DNA of 64,000 nt from Ailurus styani (GCA_002007465.1 LNAC01000018.1:5943748-6007747), one strand, 5' to 3'; numbered from the stretch's first letter, positions 27,201 through 37,120 are shown. Numbers and translations: made by a program. Notes: a model not told the origin generated them from the sequence alone.

Positions 27201-29018
27201 ACTCTGCCGAAATACTGGTGCTCTCATGAGATTTAATTTGCCTTGTTTAATATTAATTTCAGGACTTTCAACTTGGAAATGTCCATTTTCTAAAGCATAT
27301 ATAATAGAAAAAGACCATTTTTTTCTTGAAGCCTTCTCCAAGGAGAAGACAGTCTTAATCAAAAGCACTGGTCATTTTTACTTAAAAGAATTTATTCAGC
27401 CTCCAAGTACACCTGCTATTTGTTTAGTGACTGTATTCACACCCATTAATAGTATTTCATGGGGCCCCTGGCGGGCTCAGTTGGAAGAGCACGTGGCTCT
27501 TGATCTTGGGGTCATGAGTTTGAGCCCCGTGCTGGGGGTAGAGATTACATAATGAATAAACTTAAAATAGTATTTCACAGAAGTCATTGATACCCTCAGA
27601 AAATCTTTAAGACCCCCTTAAGAAGATCCTTTTTCCAAAAATTTTCATGTTTGCTGCATCCAGATATGGTTAAAGGTTATCATTACCTGTATAAATGTCT
27701 GTTTCTGCATTCTACAAGACCTCCAAATTTTTAATGACCGGTCCATTGGGTGTTGAAATACCAAGGGGTCATACTGAAAAAGGAGAGAATCTTAGCAACA
27801 GTGGAGAATTTGGGGGTATGGGAAGTAAGCAACAGTTTTTCATTTTCATATGACTAGCCCTGGCACTAAACCCAGAGGGACTGAAGCAGGAGAACCAGAG
27901 AGTTTTCTCTGAAAAGCTTTCCTTTCAAGGGTCAAGTTTGCAGCTTGACTCCCTTCCACCATTTGGCATCTTTGACTCATCCACACCTTCTGGCCCTCAC
28001 ATCCTCATTTCCCACATGTCCGCTTCCTGGGAAGGACCTGTCCTTTGCACCAGCCATGCCACCTCATCACCCCCTCCTGGACTTAGTCACTGCCTCAGCG
28101 AGAGCTGCTCCCCATTCCAGAGACAGGAGTAAGGAGGGGATGTTGGACCCGTGGCTGTTGCCCCAGGGAGCAGCTGGTGGAGGGCGGGGGAGGGGAGCAG
28201 GCCCTGACCTCCACCCTACACAAGGACCAGTCCTTTAACCCTGTCTGGCACCACAGCCCCAGGCTCTGGAGCTAAGTTGGGACCCTGAGGCCATACGCTT
28301 GCCTGCGGTCAGCTCCTGGGCTGTGGCACTGGTCCTCTCCGAGCAGAGAGTGGGCTGTGCTGGTTTCAGTCGGGGGATCTGGGCTCACAGTTCTTACTAG
28401 ATTTCGGGCTCCTCCTGCCTGCTCAGGCTGGGTGAGGGTGGAGATAAGGCTGCGGGACGGAGAGAATCCTTAATCCTTCATTGGAAGCCTCATGAGATCC
28501 CGCTAGAGTTCCAGTCATATTTTGTGGGGGATTTGTTTGCCTCAGTTTAGCTCCATACCCGCTGGCTACTGAAGCTGCATGAAATCATTTTGCTCTGCCT
28601 TAGGCAGCCCTGAGGACCCCCAGCCTTGTTCTAGATAAAGATGAGCTATGTGGGCTGAGTGGGAGACTGGGAAACAAGCCGCTTGCTCCTCCTTCCAAAG
28701 ATGCCTGGTGCGGCTCTGCCTAGCCTGCAGCCTCTTGATGAGGGTTAGTAGCTGCAGACTGAAATGAAGCAGCTGTTTCCTTTGGCTTTCCTGGCAAACA
28801 CTGCCCACTGCTTCCAGTGTCTGCGCCATAGACGGGGGTGGCCCTGTGGGTGGGTGCCAGGGGGAAAAGCCACCCCCCCACCCCCGCAGTAAGCAGAAGC
28901 AGGCAGAAGCTGTCAGAAGCTGCACGCCTCCCGCACTGACTTGCGATGTTCCTTGTGCTCCAGGTGCTGCTGTTTCTTTAAGAGGAAAAGGAAGAAGACT
29001 GCCCAGCGCCACAAGTGA
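120..29018 (+). CDS. CSNK1G1: CSNK1G1, casein kinase 1 gamma-1, C-terminal part (gene span of the coding exons in the window)
   Basis: Seen: four exons at 120-224, 12700-12810, 21567-21673 and 28964-29018, all flanked by AG/GT and in one continuous frame, give 125 residues ending in [17 protein letters not shown] and TGA. Known: CK1 gamma kinases are Ser/Thr kinases anchored to the plasma membrane by palmitoylation of a C-terminal cysteine cluster followed by basic residues. They phosphorylate the Wnt co-receptor LRP6, among other targets. The tail here has exactly that Cys-Cys-Cys plus Lys/Arg layout. The kinase domain is encoded by exons left of the window. The 111-nt second exon is an alternative cassette: skipping it joins ...LRNQ directly to [10 protein letters not shown] in frame. 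The gene is followed on the same strand by PPIB. The only nearby alternatives are the paralogues CSNK1G2/G3, and I judge the [19 protein letters not shown] segment typical of G1. Confidence 0.93.
936..1267. mobile_element. Non-autonomous TIR DNA transposon (Tigger/pogo-like)
   Basis: A 332-bp element. The left end is CAGTTGACCTTTGAACAACA and the right end, read on the minus strand, is CAGCTGACCCTTGAACACTA, a terminal inverted repeat of about 20 bp. It is flanked by TA on both sides, the target duplication of Tc1/mariner-pogo elements. The interior matches a common mammalian MITE I recognise but cannot name with certainty. Confidence 0.75.
1342..1370. repeat. (CA)n microsatellite
   Basis: About 14 CA units in CSNK1G1 intronic DNA. 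Confidence 0.9.
1545..1740 (+). mobile_element. CAN-SINE (mustelid-type)
   Basis: A tRNA-derived head 'ggggtgcctgggtgg', CT-rich stretch and AATAAA-rich A tail. The flanks 'aatagtatatagag' and 'aatagcatatagaag' look like a diverged target duplication. Confidence 0.9.
2136..2338 (+). mobile_element. CAN-SINE
   Basis: Full-length plus-strand copy 'gggcgcctgagtggctcag' with A tail. Flanks 'ttttctagaag' and 'tctctagaagg' suggest the duplication. Confidence 0.92.
2863..3060 (+). mobile_element. CAN-SINE
   Basis: Full length, with flanking 'aaaaatgcattt' on both sides as a clean target duplication. Confidence 0.94.
3706..3900 (-). mobile_element. CAN-SINE
   Basis: Minus-oriented full copy ending 'caggcgccca'. 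Flanks 'gggagtgttt' and 'gggagttttg'. It faces the three upstream plus copies. Confidence 0.92.
5246..5450 (-). mobile_element. CAN-SINE, young
   Basis: Minus-oriented copy bounded by identical 'aagggtagagattttt' on both sides. The perfect 16-bp duplication and near-consensus body suggest recent insertion. Confidence 0.95.
6553..6765 (-). mobile_element. CAN-SINE
   Basis: Minus orientation. 'catctagaactatt' is duplicated on both flanks. A small 'cttttt' insertion lies in the tRNA-like head. Confidence 0.92.
7102..7208 (+). mobile_element. Short old CAN-SINE (tRNA head plus A tail)
   Basis: A diverged head 'gggctggcttagtcagtagag' and tail 'attacttaaaaatctt' without the CT-rich stretch. Flanks 'aaaagagtggtt' and 'aaaaaagtggtt'. 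Confidence 0.75.
8007..8202 (+). mobile_element. CAN-SINE
   Basis: Full plus copy. The flanks 'gaataggacagggtctg' and 'gaatagggcaggatctg' are a two-mismatch duplication. Confidence 0.94.
10446..10646 (+). mobile_element. CAN-SINE, older subfamily
   Basis: Head 'gcccctgggtggctcacttg' with 'ttaagcgactgcc', a long (CT)n segment and A tail. Confidence 0.88.
10750..10862 (+). mobile_element. Short old CAN-SINE
   Basis: 'ggcacctggctgtctcagttg' head and 'agattacttagaaaaac' tail. Confidence 0.75.
11436..11535. repeat. Low-complexity A/T-rich and (TTC)n tract with one N
   Basis: Runs of (TTC), poly-T, AAATAAA and (AAAAT) units, with an unresolved base at 11474. It may be the remains of SINE tails, but no head is visible. 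Confidence 0.7.
12700..12810 (+). CDS. CSNK1G1: CSNK1G1 alternative cassette exon ([13 protein letters not shown]...)
   Basis: A 111-nt exon, phase 0-0, encoding 37 residues ([20 protein letters not shown] ... DRHGGSVQ). The acceptor is a tandem GAG-CAG (NAGNAG) at 12694-12699. Use of the upstream AG would add one Gln. The donor is 'gtactt'. Both neighbouring exons are phase-compatible, so inclusion or skipping keeps the frame. I recall a longer CSNK1G1 isoform that carries this segment. Confidence 0.85.
14090..14400 (+). mobile_element. L1M 3'-end fragment
   Basis: 'agggaatatagtcaatgatg' and 'atgttgtacacctgagac' are hallmarks of old L1 3' ends. The fragment is split by a short SINE at 14144-14250. 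Confidence 0.75.
14144..14250 (+). mobile_element. Short CAN-SINE nested in L1M
   Basis: 'gggcacttggctggctcag' head and 'gagattacttgaaaaaa' tail. Flanks 'atgtaataactttgg' and 'atgtagtaactttgg' are the duplicated L1 sequence. Confidence 0.85.
14665..14886 (-). mobile_element. CAN-SINE with expanded (ATTT)n tail
   Basis: Minus copy whose A tail has become about 16 ATTT units (14665-14730). 'aggaatcagtttta' is duplicated on both flanks. Confidence 0.92.
14967..15129 (-). mobile_element. CAN-SINE, older
   Basis: Diverged minus copy ending 'ctcaggtcccccc'. Flanks 'gatccttgtagaaa' and 'agtccttgtagaaa'. Confidence 0.85.
15370..15800. mobile_element. hAT-type DNA transposon remnant
   Basis: Recognisable mammalian MER sequence: 'ttttaaattttctagtaatc', 'cagccacatgtgcctggtag'. 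It is interrupted by the SINE at 15531-15640. Superfamily assigned from memory. Confidence 0.55.
15531..15640 (+). mobile_element. Short CAN-SINE
   Basis: 'ggggcacctgggtggctcag' head, 'gtagagactacttaaaaata' tail, about 110 bp, no CT-rich stretch. Confidence 0.9.
16118..16312 (+). mobile_element. hAT-Charlie-like DNA transposon remnant
   Basis: 'ataaataaagttttattaaa', 'agagttgagtagtttccaca' and 'aaagcctaaaatatttacta' match a common ancient mammalian element. Exact family name uncertain. Confidence 0.7.
17266..17460 (-). mobile_element. CAN-SINE, young
   Basis: Near-consensus minus copy with identical 'caaatctttataattttt' flanks, a perfect duplication. Confidence 0.95.
17837..18036 (-). mobile_element. 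CAN-SINE
   Basis: Minus copy ending 'cacccaggcatccc'. Flanks share 'ttggatta/ttggattt'. Confidence 0.9.
18179..18336 (+). mobile_element. CAN-SINE with internal deletion
   Basis: Head 'gtacctgggtggctcagtc' but the 'caggtcatgatctcagggtc' block is missing. Tail 'caaataagtaaaatatt'. Confidence 0.85.
20305..20540 (+). mobile_element. MIR
   Basis: 'ggcactgggctaaacacttg', 'ccccattttacttaggaag' and 'cacagcaagtaagtggtgga' are typical of MIR. Confidence 0.8.
21264..21294. repeat. (CA)n microsatellite
   Basis: About 15 CA units, within MIR-like sequence ('gctgacacagagtaggcgttc'). Confidence 0.9.
21567..21673 (+). CDS. CSNK1G1: CSNK1G1 coding exon ([13 protein letters not shown]...VVEEA)
   Basis: A 107-nt exon after 'tctgtttcag' with donor 'gtacgt'. 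It encodes 35 residues plus the first two bases (AA) of a split Lys codon. It covers [20 protein letters not shown] through AEVEVVEEA. The acidic stretch lies immediately before the palmitoylation cluster. Confidence 0.93.
23110..23280. mobile_element. MER5A-like hAT-Charlie remnant
   Basis: 'gctgcactttggaatcacct', 'cccggagattctgctttta' and the closing 'ccaaggttgggaatcagg' are characteristic. Confidence 0.7.
24972..24995 (+). CDS. CSNK1G1: Candidate CSNK1G1 24-nt microexon
   Basis: Seen: an almost pure pyrimidine tract at about 24920-24966 ends in 'tctgtag', followed by 24 nt and then a consensus donor 'gtgagt'. Spliced between 21673 and 28964 it stays in frame. It replaces the split Lys with Asn and inserts CLKMLNL plus Trp directly in front of CCCFF. 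That would add one cysteine and a hydrophobic patch next to the palmitoylation site. Inference only: I cannot confirm transcript support. Confidence 0.5.
26254..26307 (+). repeat. Short tandem triplication of AGCTTAGGT(A/G)CCATCT
   Basis: Three partial copies of an approximately 16-18 bp unit, the middle one diverged (agcttaggtactccaaaa). Confidence 0.7.
27461..27566 (+). mobile_element. Short CAN-SINE
   Basis: 'ggggcccctggcgggctcag' head and 'gagattacataatgaataaa' tail. 'aatagtatttca' is duplicated on both flanks. Confidence 0.88.
28964..29018 (+). CDS. CSNK1G1: CSNK1G1 terminal coding exon ([17 protein letters not shown])
   Basis: The acceptor 'gctccag' is followed by G (third base of the split Lys codon) and 17 codons reading [17 protein letters not shown], then TGA at 29016-29018. 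The triple Cys is the predicted S-palmitoylation site and the following Lys/Arg run binds acidic membrane lipids. Confidence 0.95.
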
Positions 29019-32000
29019 CCAGTGCCTCCCTGGAGTCCTCAGGCCCTGGGGACTCTAACTTGATTGCACCTGCAGCTCCTGCCATTTTTCACTGGAAGGG
29101 ACTCCTCTGTGGGGGAGGGTAGAGATCCAAACCAAAAAGAAGAAAACAGATGCCCCCAGAAGGAGCCAGTGCGGGCAGCCAGGGCCCAGTGGGTCATTGG
29201 CCACCCCCGCCTGCCTAAAGCTCTGAGCAGGTCCCAGAGCTGCTGCTCCTCCACTGAATTGCCCCTGGGGCTGCCTGGTTGACTCTCCTTCCTATTGTTT
29301 ACAGTGAAGGTGTCATTCACAAAAACTCAAGGACTACTATTCTCTTCCCTCCCCGGTAGTTTATTCCTGGTTCTTGTCCCACCCTCAACCCTCTCCAGCA
29401 TAAAAGCTAGTGAGTTAAAGGCTTTGTCTGCTGAAGGAACTCCAGAGGCTGGGGGTGTGGCCAAGAAGGCAGGTGGAGATGGTAGGCCTGGGCCAGAGAA
29501 GAACCTTCTCCAACTACCAGGTGTGCCTGGCAGTTTATGGCTCCCTCCTCCTCTGTGCCTGTGCAGCCTCCATCCCCAGCTGGCCACGGGGTGCAGGTTC
29601 CTCCCTCCCCCGCTCCCTCCTGTGAAGTTACACTGTTGGACACAAGCTGTGAGAAATCTGCAGTCTACTGTCCCCGCGTGTTGGCATTCTTTGCTCTCTT
29701 GACAAGTGAATTCTGTTCTCCAGACGGTAGTAGGACAATGCAAATTGTTCTGAGCAAAGGAAAAAAAAAACTGACTTTATTGCACTTTTAGGTTTTTTTT
29801 TTTTTTTAACAAAAAACATGGCAGATGCATATTGTGTCTGGTTATATCGGGAGTTTCACTTTTTTCTGTTTTGAGGGGGATGGGGCCAGCCAAGCCATTC
29901 AGAGAGAACATGGGTCCAGAGGACATGCTCAGTGGAAAAAGTTGGGTTTGCAGCACCCAGAAGAGAAGAAGCCAAACTTTGTGTCATTCTGAGTAAACAC
30001 TCAGGTTGGCAAGGAAACATACTTGAATATTCATTCATCTTCTCAACTGCTGAAGAATGTCCCTACCAGAGCCTCTTGACCTCATCAGCCTACAGTTTGG
30101 ACAGCCTTGCTCTCCAGCACATGGGATGAGCCAGCCAGGTCAGACTGTGACCAGGAGAAGGAGATGCTTGACAAAAAAATTGGAAATAATCGGTTTCCTT
30201 CACTGCCAGGGACTTCCAACTAGATAGCCATGTGACTTCCTTAGTGACTTGGGAGACAGAATTAGTGATGAAAGAGCCACTGCCATATTGCCATTAGTGG
30301 ACAAGAAGAGGAGGAAAGTGAACCTGCCTTCCAACTGCCAGAAGAACCTCAGGATTTGGCATCATAGGGCCAGGAAATAAAATCAGCATGTACTGTCTGC
30401 CCCAGTAGCTGAGTGATAGCATTTGGGCTGGCCTGCCTTACCAGAAAGCACCTGCACATCTTTGCCTAGTAAGTCCACAGCAGCAGGCTCAGGACTGAGC
30501 GTGTGGGGCTGTCGTGAACAGGAGGATAAGACTGGTTGGTCCTGGAAAATTCCGGGGGAAAGGACACTTAAATGAAAGGTCTGAAATTATCTTCTCAACT
30601 GGATGTAGACTCCTTCCAAATAAGATGGCCATGTATCAAGAGCATGTTTTCCCCAGTCCACTGTCTGCCTTCCCATGTGGGGTAGTCACCGAACCTACTT
30701 CCATGAAGGGTCTTGGTTCTTCATTCACTGCTTGGAAAGGCATCAATGTATGGAGTTAATCTTATTGTGCTCAAATTTTCATTTGAGCTCATGCAAAAAC
30801 AGTGACCTCATTCCAGATGTGATAGAAGAGAAAGAATCACTTACGTCAGGGAACAAGGCCTTGTGTCTGGGACTAGAGAGAGCTAACCATGGAGGACCAG
30901 TGGCTGGTGACTGAGTCTGGTGGTTTGGGGAACACAGAAATCATTGCCTCTGGCTCGAGATGGAGGGCCATCCTTTGGACTGGAGGATGTGGGGATACTT
31001 TCTGGTAGTTGGCATGTCCTGACAAGTCCCTTGATGTATCTCACATGGAGCAGAATTAGCAGCAGTCTCATGGATCAGAGTTCCTGGGCTTCTGCCGTTG
31101 GGTCTTGGCTAGGAAATACCACTTTACGGCTTCAGACCTGCTTAGCTTATGTGTAGATTGTGATCTTTCATTTATTTAAAAGAAATTTTCCTGTATACAG
31201 AACAGAGTGGCTGGGAGACACTGTGTCACATCCCTTTTCCACAAGGATTTCGAATATTGCTTCCTTGATATTACCTAGTGGTTAAGGCACCATCGTGGAA
31301 ACGTACTTCTCATTTGGCATTTGGGCAACTTGAACTTCCTGTATAGAATCTTTAACTTCCTTATCCCTTGTCTCTCTCTAAAAGGAGGGCATGGGAAAAT
31401 GGTGACAGAGCCTCTAGCATCCTGGCACTCCATACCCACTAAGTGCCTCCCCACCTCTGCTTCCACAAAAAAGCAAAGGCAGTGACCAGCTTGGCTCAGG
31501 GCAGGCCCCCCTGCAGCTGGGTTTGTGACTTTTTGGGGGCTTAAATGTTTTTAAAGGCTAGCTCTTGAGGGGTTTAAACCTAAGCAGTTATGGGGGGTCG
31601 TTTCTAATGCACTGTTCTTTCTTTGCCCCCCCTCCCCAAATCTCTTACTAGGTATGCGATTTTCATAATGAAGGATCATGGTGATTCAGCCAAGGCCATT
31701 AGCACTCCAAGGTGGTCCCAGACCCCTGAGAGATTCTATTGCGATCTTCCTGAAAAATAAAAAGTGAATAAGAAGGCTACCTAAGGAATAATTTGGCCAT
31801 TAGCATCATCCCCACCAGCACATCAGGCCTCCCTCCTCCACCCTTTTGTTCTTGTTCCTTAGTGCTGTGCCTCAGCCAGACCCCCCAAGGCTGGGTACTC
31901 CCTCCACCCACCAGCCACCCCAGTCCGCTCATTGCAGTTTTTTGAGCTTTCTCCATTTCACAACATGGTGCCTAGGGATCTTTTTCTTTGGGATTGATGC

Positions 32001-32872
32001 AATCGCTTCTGAGATAGCAGTAAGTACTAACAGCATCTGTTCATTAAAAAACCCTTAATACATGCCACCAGGAGTTCTCCCCAGCCCTGCAGCCCCTCTG
32101 GCATTGCATCCTGAGCAGATTGAGGCAGGCAGGCCAGGGACCCAGCCAGGCATAAACGGTCCTTCTGTGTGCCCAGAGGATGACCTGCGTCTGCGCAGTT
32201 GGGCGTTGTAAGGGTTGAGCACTTGCCGCACACACCTGCCATTTCCCAGGGATCTCACTCTGGACTCCTCTACAAGGGCAGGCAGTGTGCCAGCAGCCAC
32301 TGTGCTCTCGTGACTGCCTTAATGAACATTCTGCTGTATTGGGTCTGTCTAGGAGTAAACAGGGTCTAAGAACGTACAAGTCAAGGGACTAGGCTGACCT
32401 CCAGTTAAAGCTCCATTTCACTCTGTCACGCAGGGGCAATAGGAGACGGCAGGATCTTGGGGTTTTCAGTAGTGGTGTTGATTTGCCTGTTTATGTTCGT
32501 GAACTCTGGGTACAAAGAAACAGCTCCTGCCATTAGGCAGCAGAGGATCCATCACCTCTTTATCCCAACTTAGTTCACTGAAAGTGTACGCTGATGGTGC
32601 GCATGCAGTGTTGGTTCTCAGTGCAAGTAACCATCTTTAAGGTCAGAAATACGCAGTGATGGTAATGTGTCAGAGTGGTTACTAAAGATCATAGCCTTAA
32701 CTTTTTTTGTATGCAAAAGATAGAATTTATCCCCCCCTCTCAGTGAGCAAGCGTGGCCTGTGTTTCTCAAAAACAGCCCAGAAAGCATCTCAAAGGAACG
32801 TATTCCTCTGATGCATCTCTCCCGATTCCACCTGCTTCCTGTGTATCCCAGTCACCTCTTCCATTTCCACAT

Positions 32873-33008
32873 TTTTTTTTTAAAGATTTTTTATTTATTC
32901 ATTTGACACAGAGAGAGAGACCACAAGCAGGCAGAGAGGCAGGCAGAGAGAGAGGAGAGAGGAGGAAGCAGGCTCCCCGCTGAGCAGAGAGCCCGACGTG
33001 GGCCTCGA
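32873..33008 (-). mobile_element. CAN-SINE truncated by an assembly gap
   Basis: Minus-oriented tail and body running into N at 33009. The left flank 'ccatttccaca' reappears only after the second SINE at 33340. Confidence 0.9.
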
Positions 33009-33096
33009 NNNNNNNNNNNNNNNNNNNNNNNNNNNNNNNNNNNNNNNNNNNNNNNNNNNNNNNNNNNNNNNNNNNNNNNNNNNNNNNNNNNNNNNN
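33009..33096. other. Assembly gap (88 N)
   Basis: A run of N inside a SINE in the CSNK1G1 3'UTR. Confidence 1.
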
Positions 33097-33130
33097 TTTT
33101 TTTTTTTAACAAAGAAAGGATTCTTCTAGT

Positions 33131-33339
33131 TTTTTTTTTTTTTTAAGATTTTATTTATTCATTTGACACAGAGAGAGAGATTACAAGTAGGCAGAGAGGC
33201 AGGCAGAGAGAGAGGAGAGAGGAGGAAGCAGGCTCCCTGCTGAGCAGAGAGCCCGATGTGGGCCTCGATCCCAGGACCCTGGGATCATGACCTGAGCCGA
33301 AGGCAGCGGCTTTAACCCACTGAGCCACCCAGGCGCCCC
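33131..33339 (-). mobile_element. CAN-SINE (second of the gap pair)
   Basis: Full minus copy ending 'ccacccaggcgcccc'. Its right flank 'catttccacattt' matches the left flank of the first SINE, not its own left flank. Confidence 0.92.
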
Positions 33340-34517
33340 CATTTCCACATTTAAACCAGTTTTCCATCCCCAGTGAGTTGGCCCTGACAATATCGTCTCC
33401 AGTGTCAGCCACATTAGGGCTGGAGTCCCTCGGATCAGGGGCTTGGAGCACCATCTGGCCAATGTTGCCTTTGCCAGTCCACTGCCACTATCCCCGCCAT
33501 TGCCCCCAAGGTGGGTGGATGAATTCCAGCAACCCTTAGGGAGCCACCGTCATGAGGCAGCCCATCTGGATTGGACATAAGAGCAACAGGCACTTGTCTC
33601 TGGGGTTCTCCCTTTTGCCAACTCCAGGCATCCGGGAAAGCCCTGTCTAGAGATTGATGGCCAGTGACTCCCAGTCTTCCTGTGATGGGTCAGCGGGAAT
33701 TGAAATGAGATTCCTATGGTTTCGTTGTCTTGTTTGGGGTTGGGGGGAGGGGAGTGGCCTTGTTTCTGAATAAGAAAAAGAGGAAACTATGGCCGTTGTG
33801 AGGGTTTGCAGAGTTTTGAGCAGTTTTTAGTCACAAATAAGGAATCTTGAAAGTCTTCAGTCAATTAAGCAGTCTTAAAAACAGGTTTCTCATAACTACT
33901 TTTGCAGGTGACCGAGTGCAAAAGAATAGGTTTCTCCATTGTATTCAAAATAGTAAGTAGGTTCCCTGGATATAGACAGCAGTAGTTGACAGATTCCCTT
34001 AAAAAGCAACCAGGAAGTCCACTCCAGTATTTGTAGATCAGCTTACAAAGGAAAAAGTGAACGTGTGTACTCCATATATTTTTAGTTTCATTACCAAACT
34101 TGACATTAGAAAGAAACCTCAGTTCTGTGGACAGAATTTCTTTTGTTACTTTCCTCCTCTTTGTCCTCACAATCATATTTCCAGTGCCATCACCACCTTG
34201 AAAGTCTCAGAGCAGAGGGTTATCCATGGTAATAAGGGGAGGTGCAGTGCACTCATCCCGATAACACACACAAGAGGACAGCTGTCCTGACTGCCCCTTC
34301 CCTGCAAACCCCCTCTTTCAGGGCAGGTGAGACATTTTCAGTGTTCCTCTTCATGAGCTCCAGACCAAATCCCAGGCCAGCCCTTGCACCGAAAGCTTTT
34401 TTTTTTTTTTTTTAAGAGGCTTGTCAGTCTGTTAGGAATGTCTCAGGAGAGATGAGCCATTTCTTTGGGGGGGAAATATATTTACAGGTGGGTATATGTG
34501 GTTGCACTTGTATGCCT

Positions 34518-34550
34518 GTGTGTGTGTGTGCGTGCGCTTGCTCGTGCGCA
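34518..34550 (+). repeat. TG/CG alternating purine-pyrimidine run
   Basis: 'gtgtgtgtgtgtgcgtgcgc' in the CSNK1G1 3'UTR. A possible Z-DNA or GU-rich RNA-binding tract. Confidence 0.6.
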
Positions 34551-36810
34551 TTCTCATCTGTGCATTTCACTATCATAAAGACTTACAGCCCAGGCTGCTG
34601 GGAACACGTGTTACTGAATATTCTCAGAAGTAAACAAGTAACAAGTGAGCTTCTTGAATTAGTGTCACAGCAAGCCGGCTCTAGGAATGAGCCCCGTTTA
34701 TCGAGCAGAAGAGTAAACAGCAGAAAAGAAAAGAAATGAAACCAAAAATATAACCCCCCCCAATGGAAAGTAATGTTGATTCATCAGTTCCCATTGGGTA
34801 TATTACATGCTCTAATTTATTATATTATTATTTTGTCTGTTTCTTTAATCTTTCCCCATTGTACTTTTAAAAAGATGTTGGGATGTTGATTGCAATTTTT
34901 TAAAGACTAGATGATGTATAAATCAGCTGTGGAAATCAGTTTTAATTGCTGTGTGGATGTGTCTGATTATTGTTAAATGCTTTTTTTTCTTTTTTACTTT
35001 TTGTTTTATTTAGATATGTGATGTTTCATAAACCCTGGCACTGGTCGCAAAGCTCAGCTGTGAAAATGAAACTTGTAGTATTTTTTAAAATGAATGTCAA
35101 TTTCAAGTGTATTTGAAGTGGTTCCTCCAGGAGAGAGATTTGTACACCATTGGGAGAAACTCCTCTGCAGAGGAAGTAGCCTTCTTTGGGGAAAAAAACG
35201 GGAAATGGGTCTTGATATGTTATCTCAGAGTAGCCCATTTCCTAGGGCACCATGGAAAACAAATGTGATCTTTAAGTATACCTCTTCCCCAGTTTGGGGG
35301 AGAAAGGACTCAGTTTGCACCCTTTTTGTATGTAAAATAAAATGTCTTACCTTTCTTGACTAATTTTTTTTGGTTGGTTGGTTTGGTTTTAATTTCCCCT
35401 GGTTTGTTTGTAACTAAGAACCCAGCTAAAATTAACTTTGATATGACTCAGAGCTCTGAAGAATGAAAATAAGGCCTGGTACTTTGGCATTCTTGCTTCA
35501 TTCCTTTGGGTTGAACATTGCTCTGTCCTGTCAGTCACTTTACATATTCCTGACAGAACTTGGACATTCATGACTCACATACTGGTTTCTGTGTCCCTGT
35601 GGTTCTTGGGTGGTAGAACATCAGGAAGTTAAGATCTACTCTGTGGAACAGCTTTGGAATAGCTTTGTAATTCTGCTCTACTAATTGACCGTCTGTCTAT
35701 ACAGATAGAGGATAAAACTATAATGTGCAATTATAAAATCACAAGTGTGTGTATTGTGTATGTATGGTCACAGAACAACTGTCAATTGGCATGATTGGTT
35801 CTAATTTTTTGTTACTGGATTACTACTTAATGATTTTGTTTTTTTTCAATGGTAGGTAAGTAAGCAGAAGACATGTTTTAAGATCATCATGAGAGGAAAA
35901 ACTTCACATTTAGAAGACTTTATCCATCAAGGTTTTTTTTTTTTTTCCTTTCAAAAGTAGTGGAGGTACAGAGGAGGCTGCTTTTATGCCGTTTTAGCAT
36001 TAGCTCCTCACGTGGAGAAGACTACTTTGAAAACAGTTTGGTAAACATTTTTCTCAGTGGCTATGGACAGCATCAGACCAGTCAGTGGCGAAAGAGGACT
36101 GACCAAAAAAATGATGGGAGTGGGAGGATTGGAAGATCAGTCGTCTCAGTGCAACAGTTTTACCTAGAAGAACCGTTACCAGATTGAGGTGGTCCGGATT
36201 GAGGTGTGAGGATTGGAAACAGCAAATGTTATTTGTGTTTATCTGAGACACCTGTGGAAGCTTTGCAGCGTAGCTGCATTGACTTCAGTGTAAGTAAGGA
36301 CAAGTTAATGCCAGTGGCCATGCATAACCTCCAACTTAGGTCCGGATCTCATAAAGAGATCAAATTGCAGGGTTCAGCTAATTGAAACAGAGCCATTTCT
36401 ACCTATAATTTAGGCTGTGAAGACCAAGAATTTCCATATTAATCTTTGGAGACTGGTTTTAAAAACATTTAATAATGTCATAGGTCTAAATCTTAGAAAA
36501 GTGTGTGTAATTTTTATTTTTCTGGGTAAGACTTCCAGTGATGAAGTATATTTGTAGTAGACAGGAACAACAAGTGTGAGAGCATCTGACGACTATCCCT
36601 GACCTGGAGGTTTCTAGAAAAGAGTGAACCTCAGGCCATTTCATACACACATACACACACACACTAATTTCCCACCTCCGTGTTAATATGATGCTTTTGC
36701 AACCAATGTCTGTTGGAAATTAGCCCTGCAGCAGTGTTGGGGGAGAGGTACACAAAATAAGTGCAACACATGCAACAGAGTCCGTTGCTCGCAAAAAAGT
36801 GTTTAGTTGG

Positions 36811-36943
36811 CAGTGCCTGGGTGGCTCAGTCGGGTGAGTGTCTGACTCTTGATCTCAGCTCAAGTCTTGATCTTCCGGTAGGCAGTCCAAGCCAGTACTG
36901 GGCCCTATGCTGGGTGTGGAACCTACTTAAAAAAAAAAAAACA
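36811..36943 (+). mobile_element. Short CAN-SINE
   Basis: Diverged 'cagtgcctgggtggctcagt' head, ending 'gaacctacttaaaaaaa'. A second SINE starts in its A tail. Confidence 0.85.
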
Positions 36944-36944
36944 A

Positions 36945-37120
36945 GGGCGCCTGGGTGGCTCAGTGGGTTAAAGCCTCTGCCTTCGGCTCAGGTCATGATC
37001 TCAGGGTCCTGGGATCGAGGCGCGCATCGGGCTCTCTGCAGGGAGCCTGCTTCCTCCTCTCTCTGCCTGCCTCTCTGTCTACTTGTAATCTCTCTCTCTG
37101 TGTCAAATAAATAAAAATCT
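36945..37120 (+). mobile_element. CAN-SINE inserted at the tail of another SINE
   Basis: 'agggcgcctgggtggctcag' follows directly after the A tail of the preceding copy. It is near consensus with a small internal deletion, then an (AAAAC)n tail. Confidence 0.92.

Larger units (their letters stand above)
21674..28963 (+). other. CSNK1G1: CSNK1G1 intron containing the candidate microexon
   Basis: A 7.3-kb intron, sparser in SINEs than the others (one short SINE at 27461). It has a hAT-Charlie (MER5A-like) remnant near 23.1 kb and the microexon candidate at 24972. 27.9-28.95 kb is GC-rich with no recognisable coding content. Confidence 0.65.
29019..35365 (+). other. CSNK1G1: CSNK1G1 3'UTR (extent inferred)
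   Basis: Non-coding sequence runs from the stop codon to the last good poly(A) signal before the PPIB promoter, AATAAA within 'gtaaaataaaatg' at about 35336, followed by T/GGTT-rich DNA typical of a downstream element. Earlier candidate AATAAA signals occur near 30375 and 31757, so shorter 3' ends are possible. The tract holds two minus-oriented SINEs with an 88-N gap (32.87-33.34 kb) and a TG/CG-rich run near 34.52 kb. The end point is inferred from the signal and from my memory that the human gene ends about 2 kb from PPIB. Confidence 0.6.
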
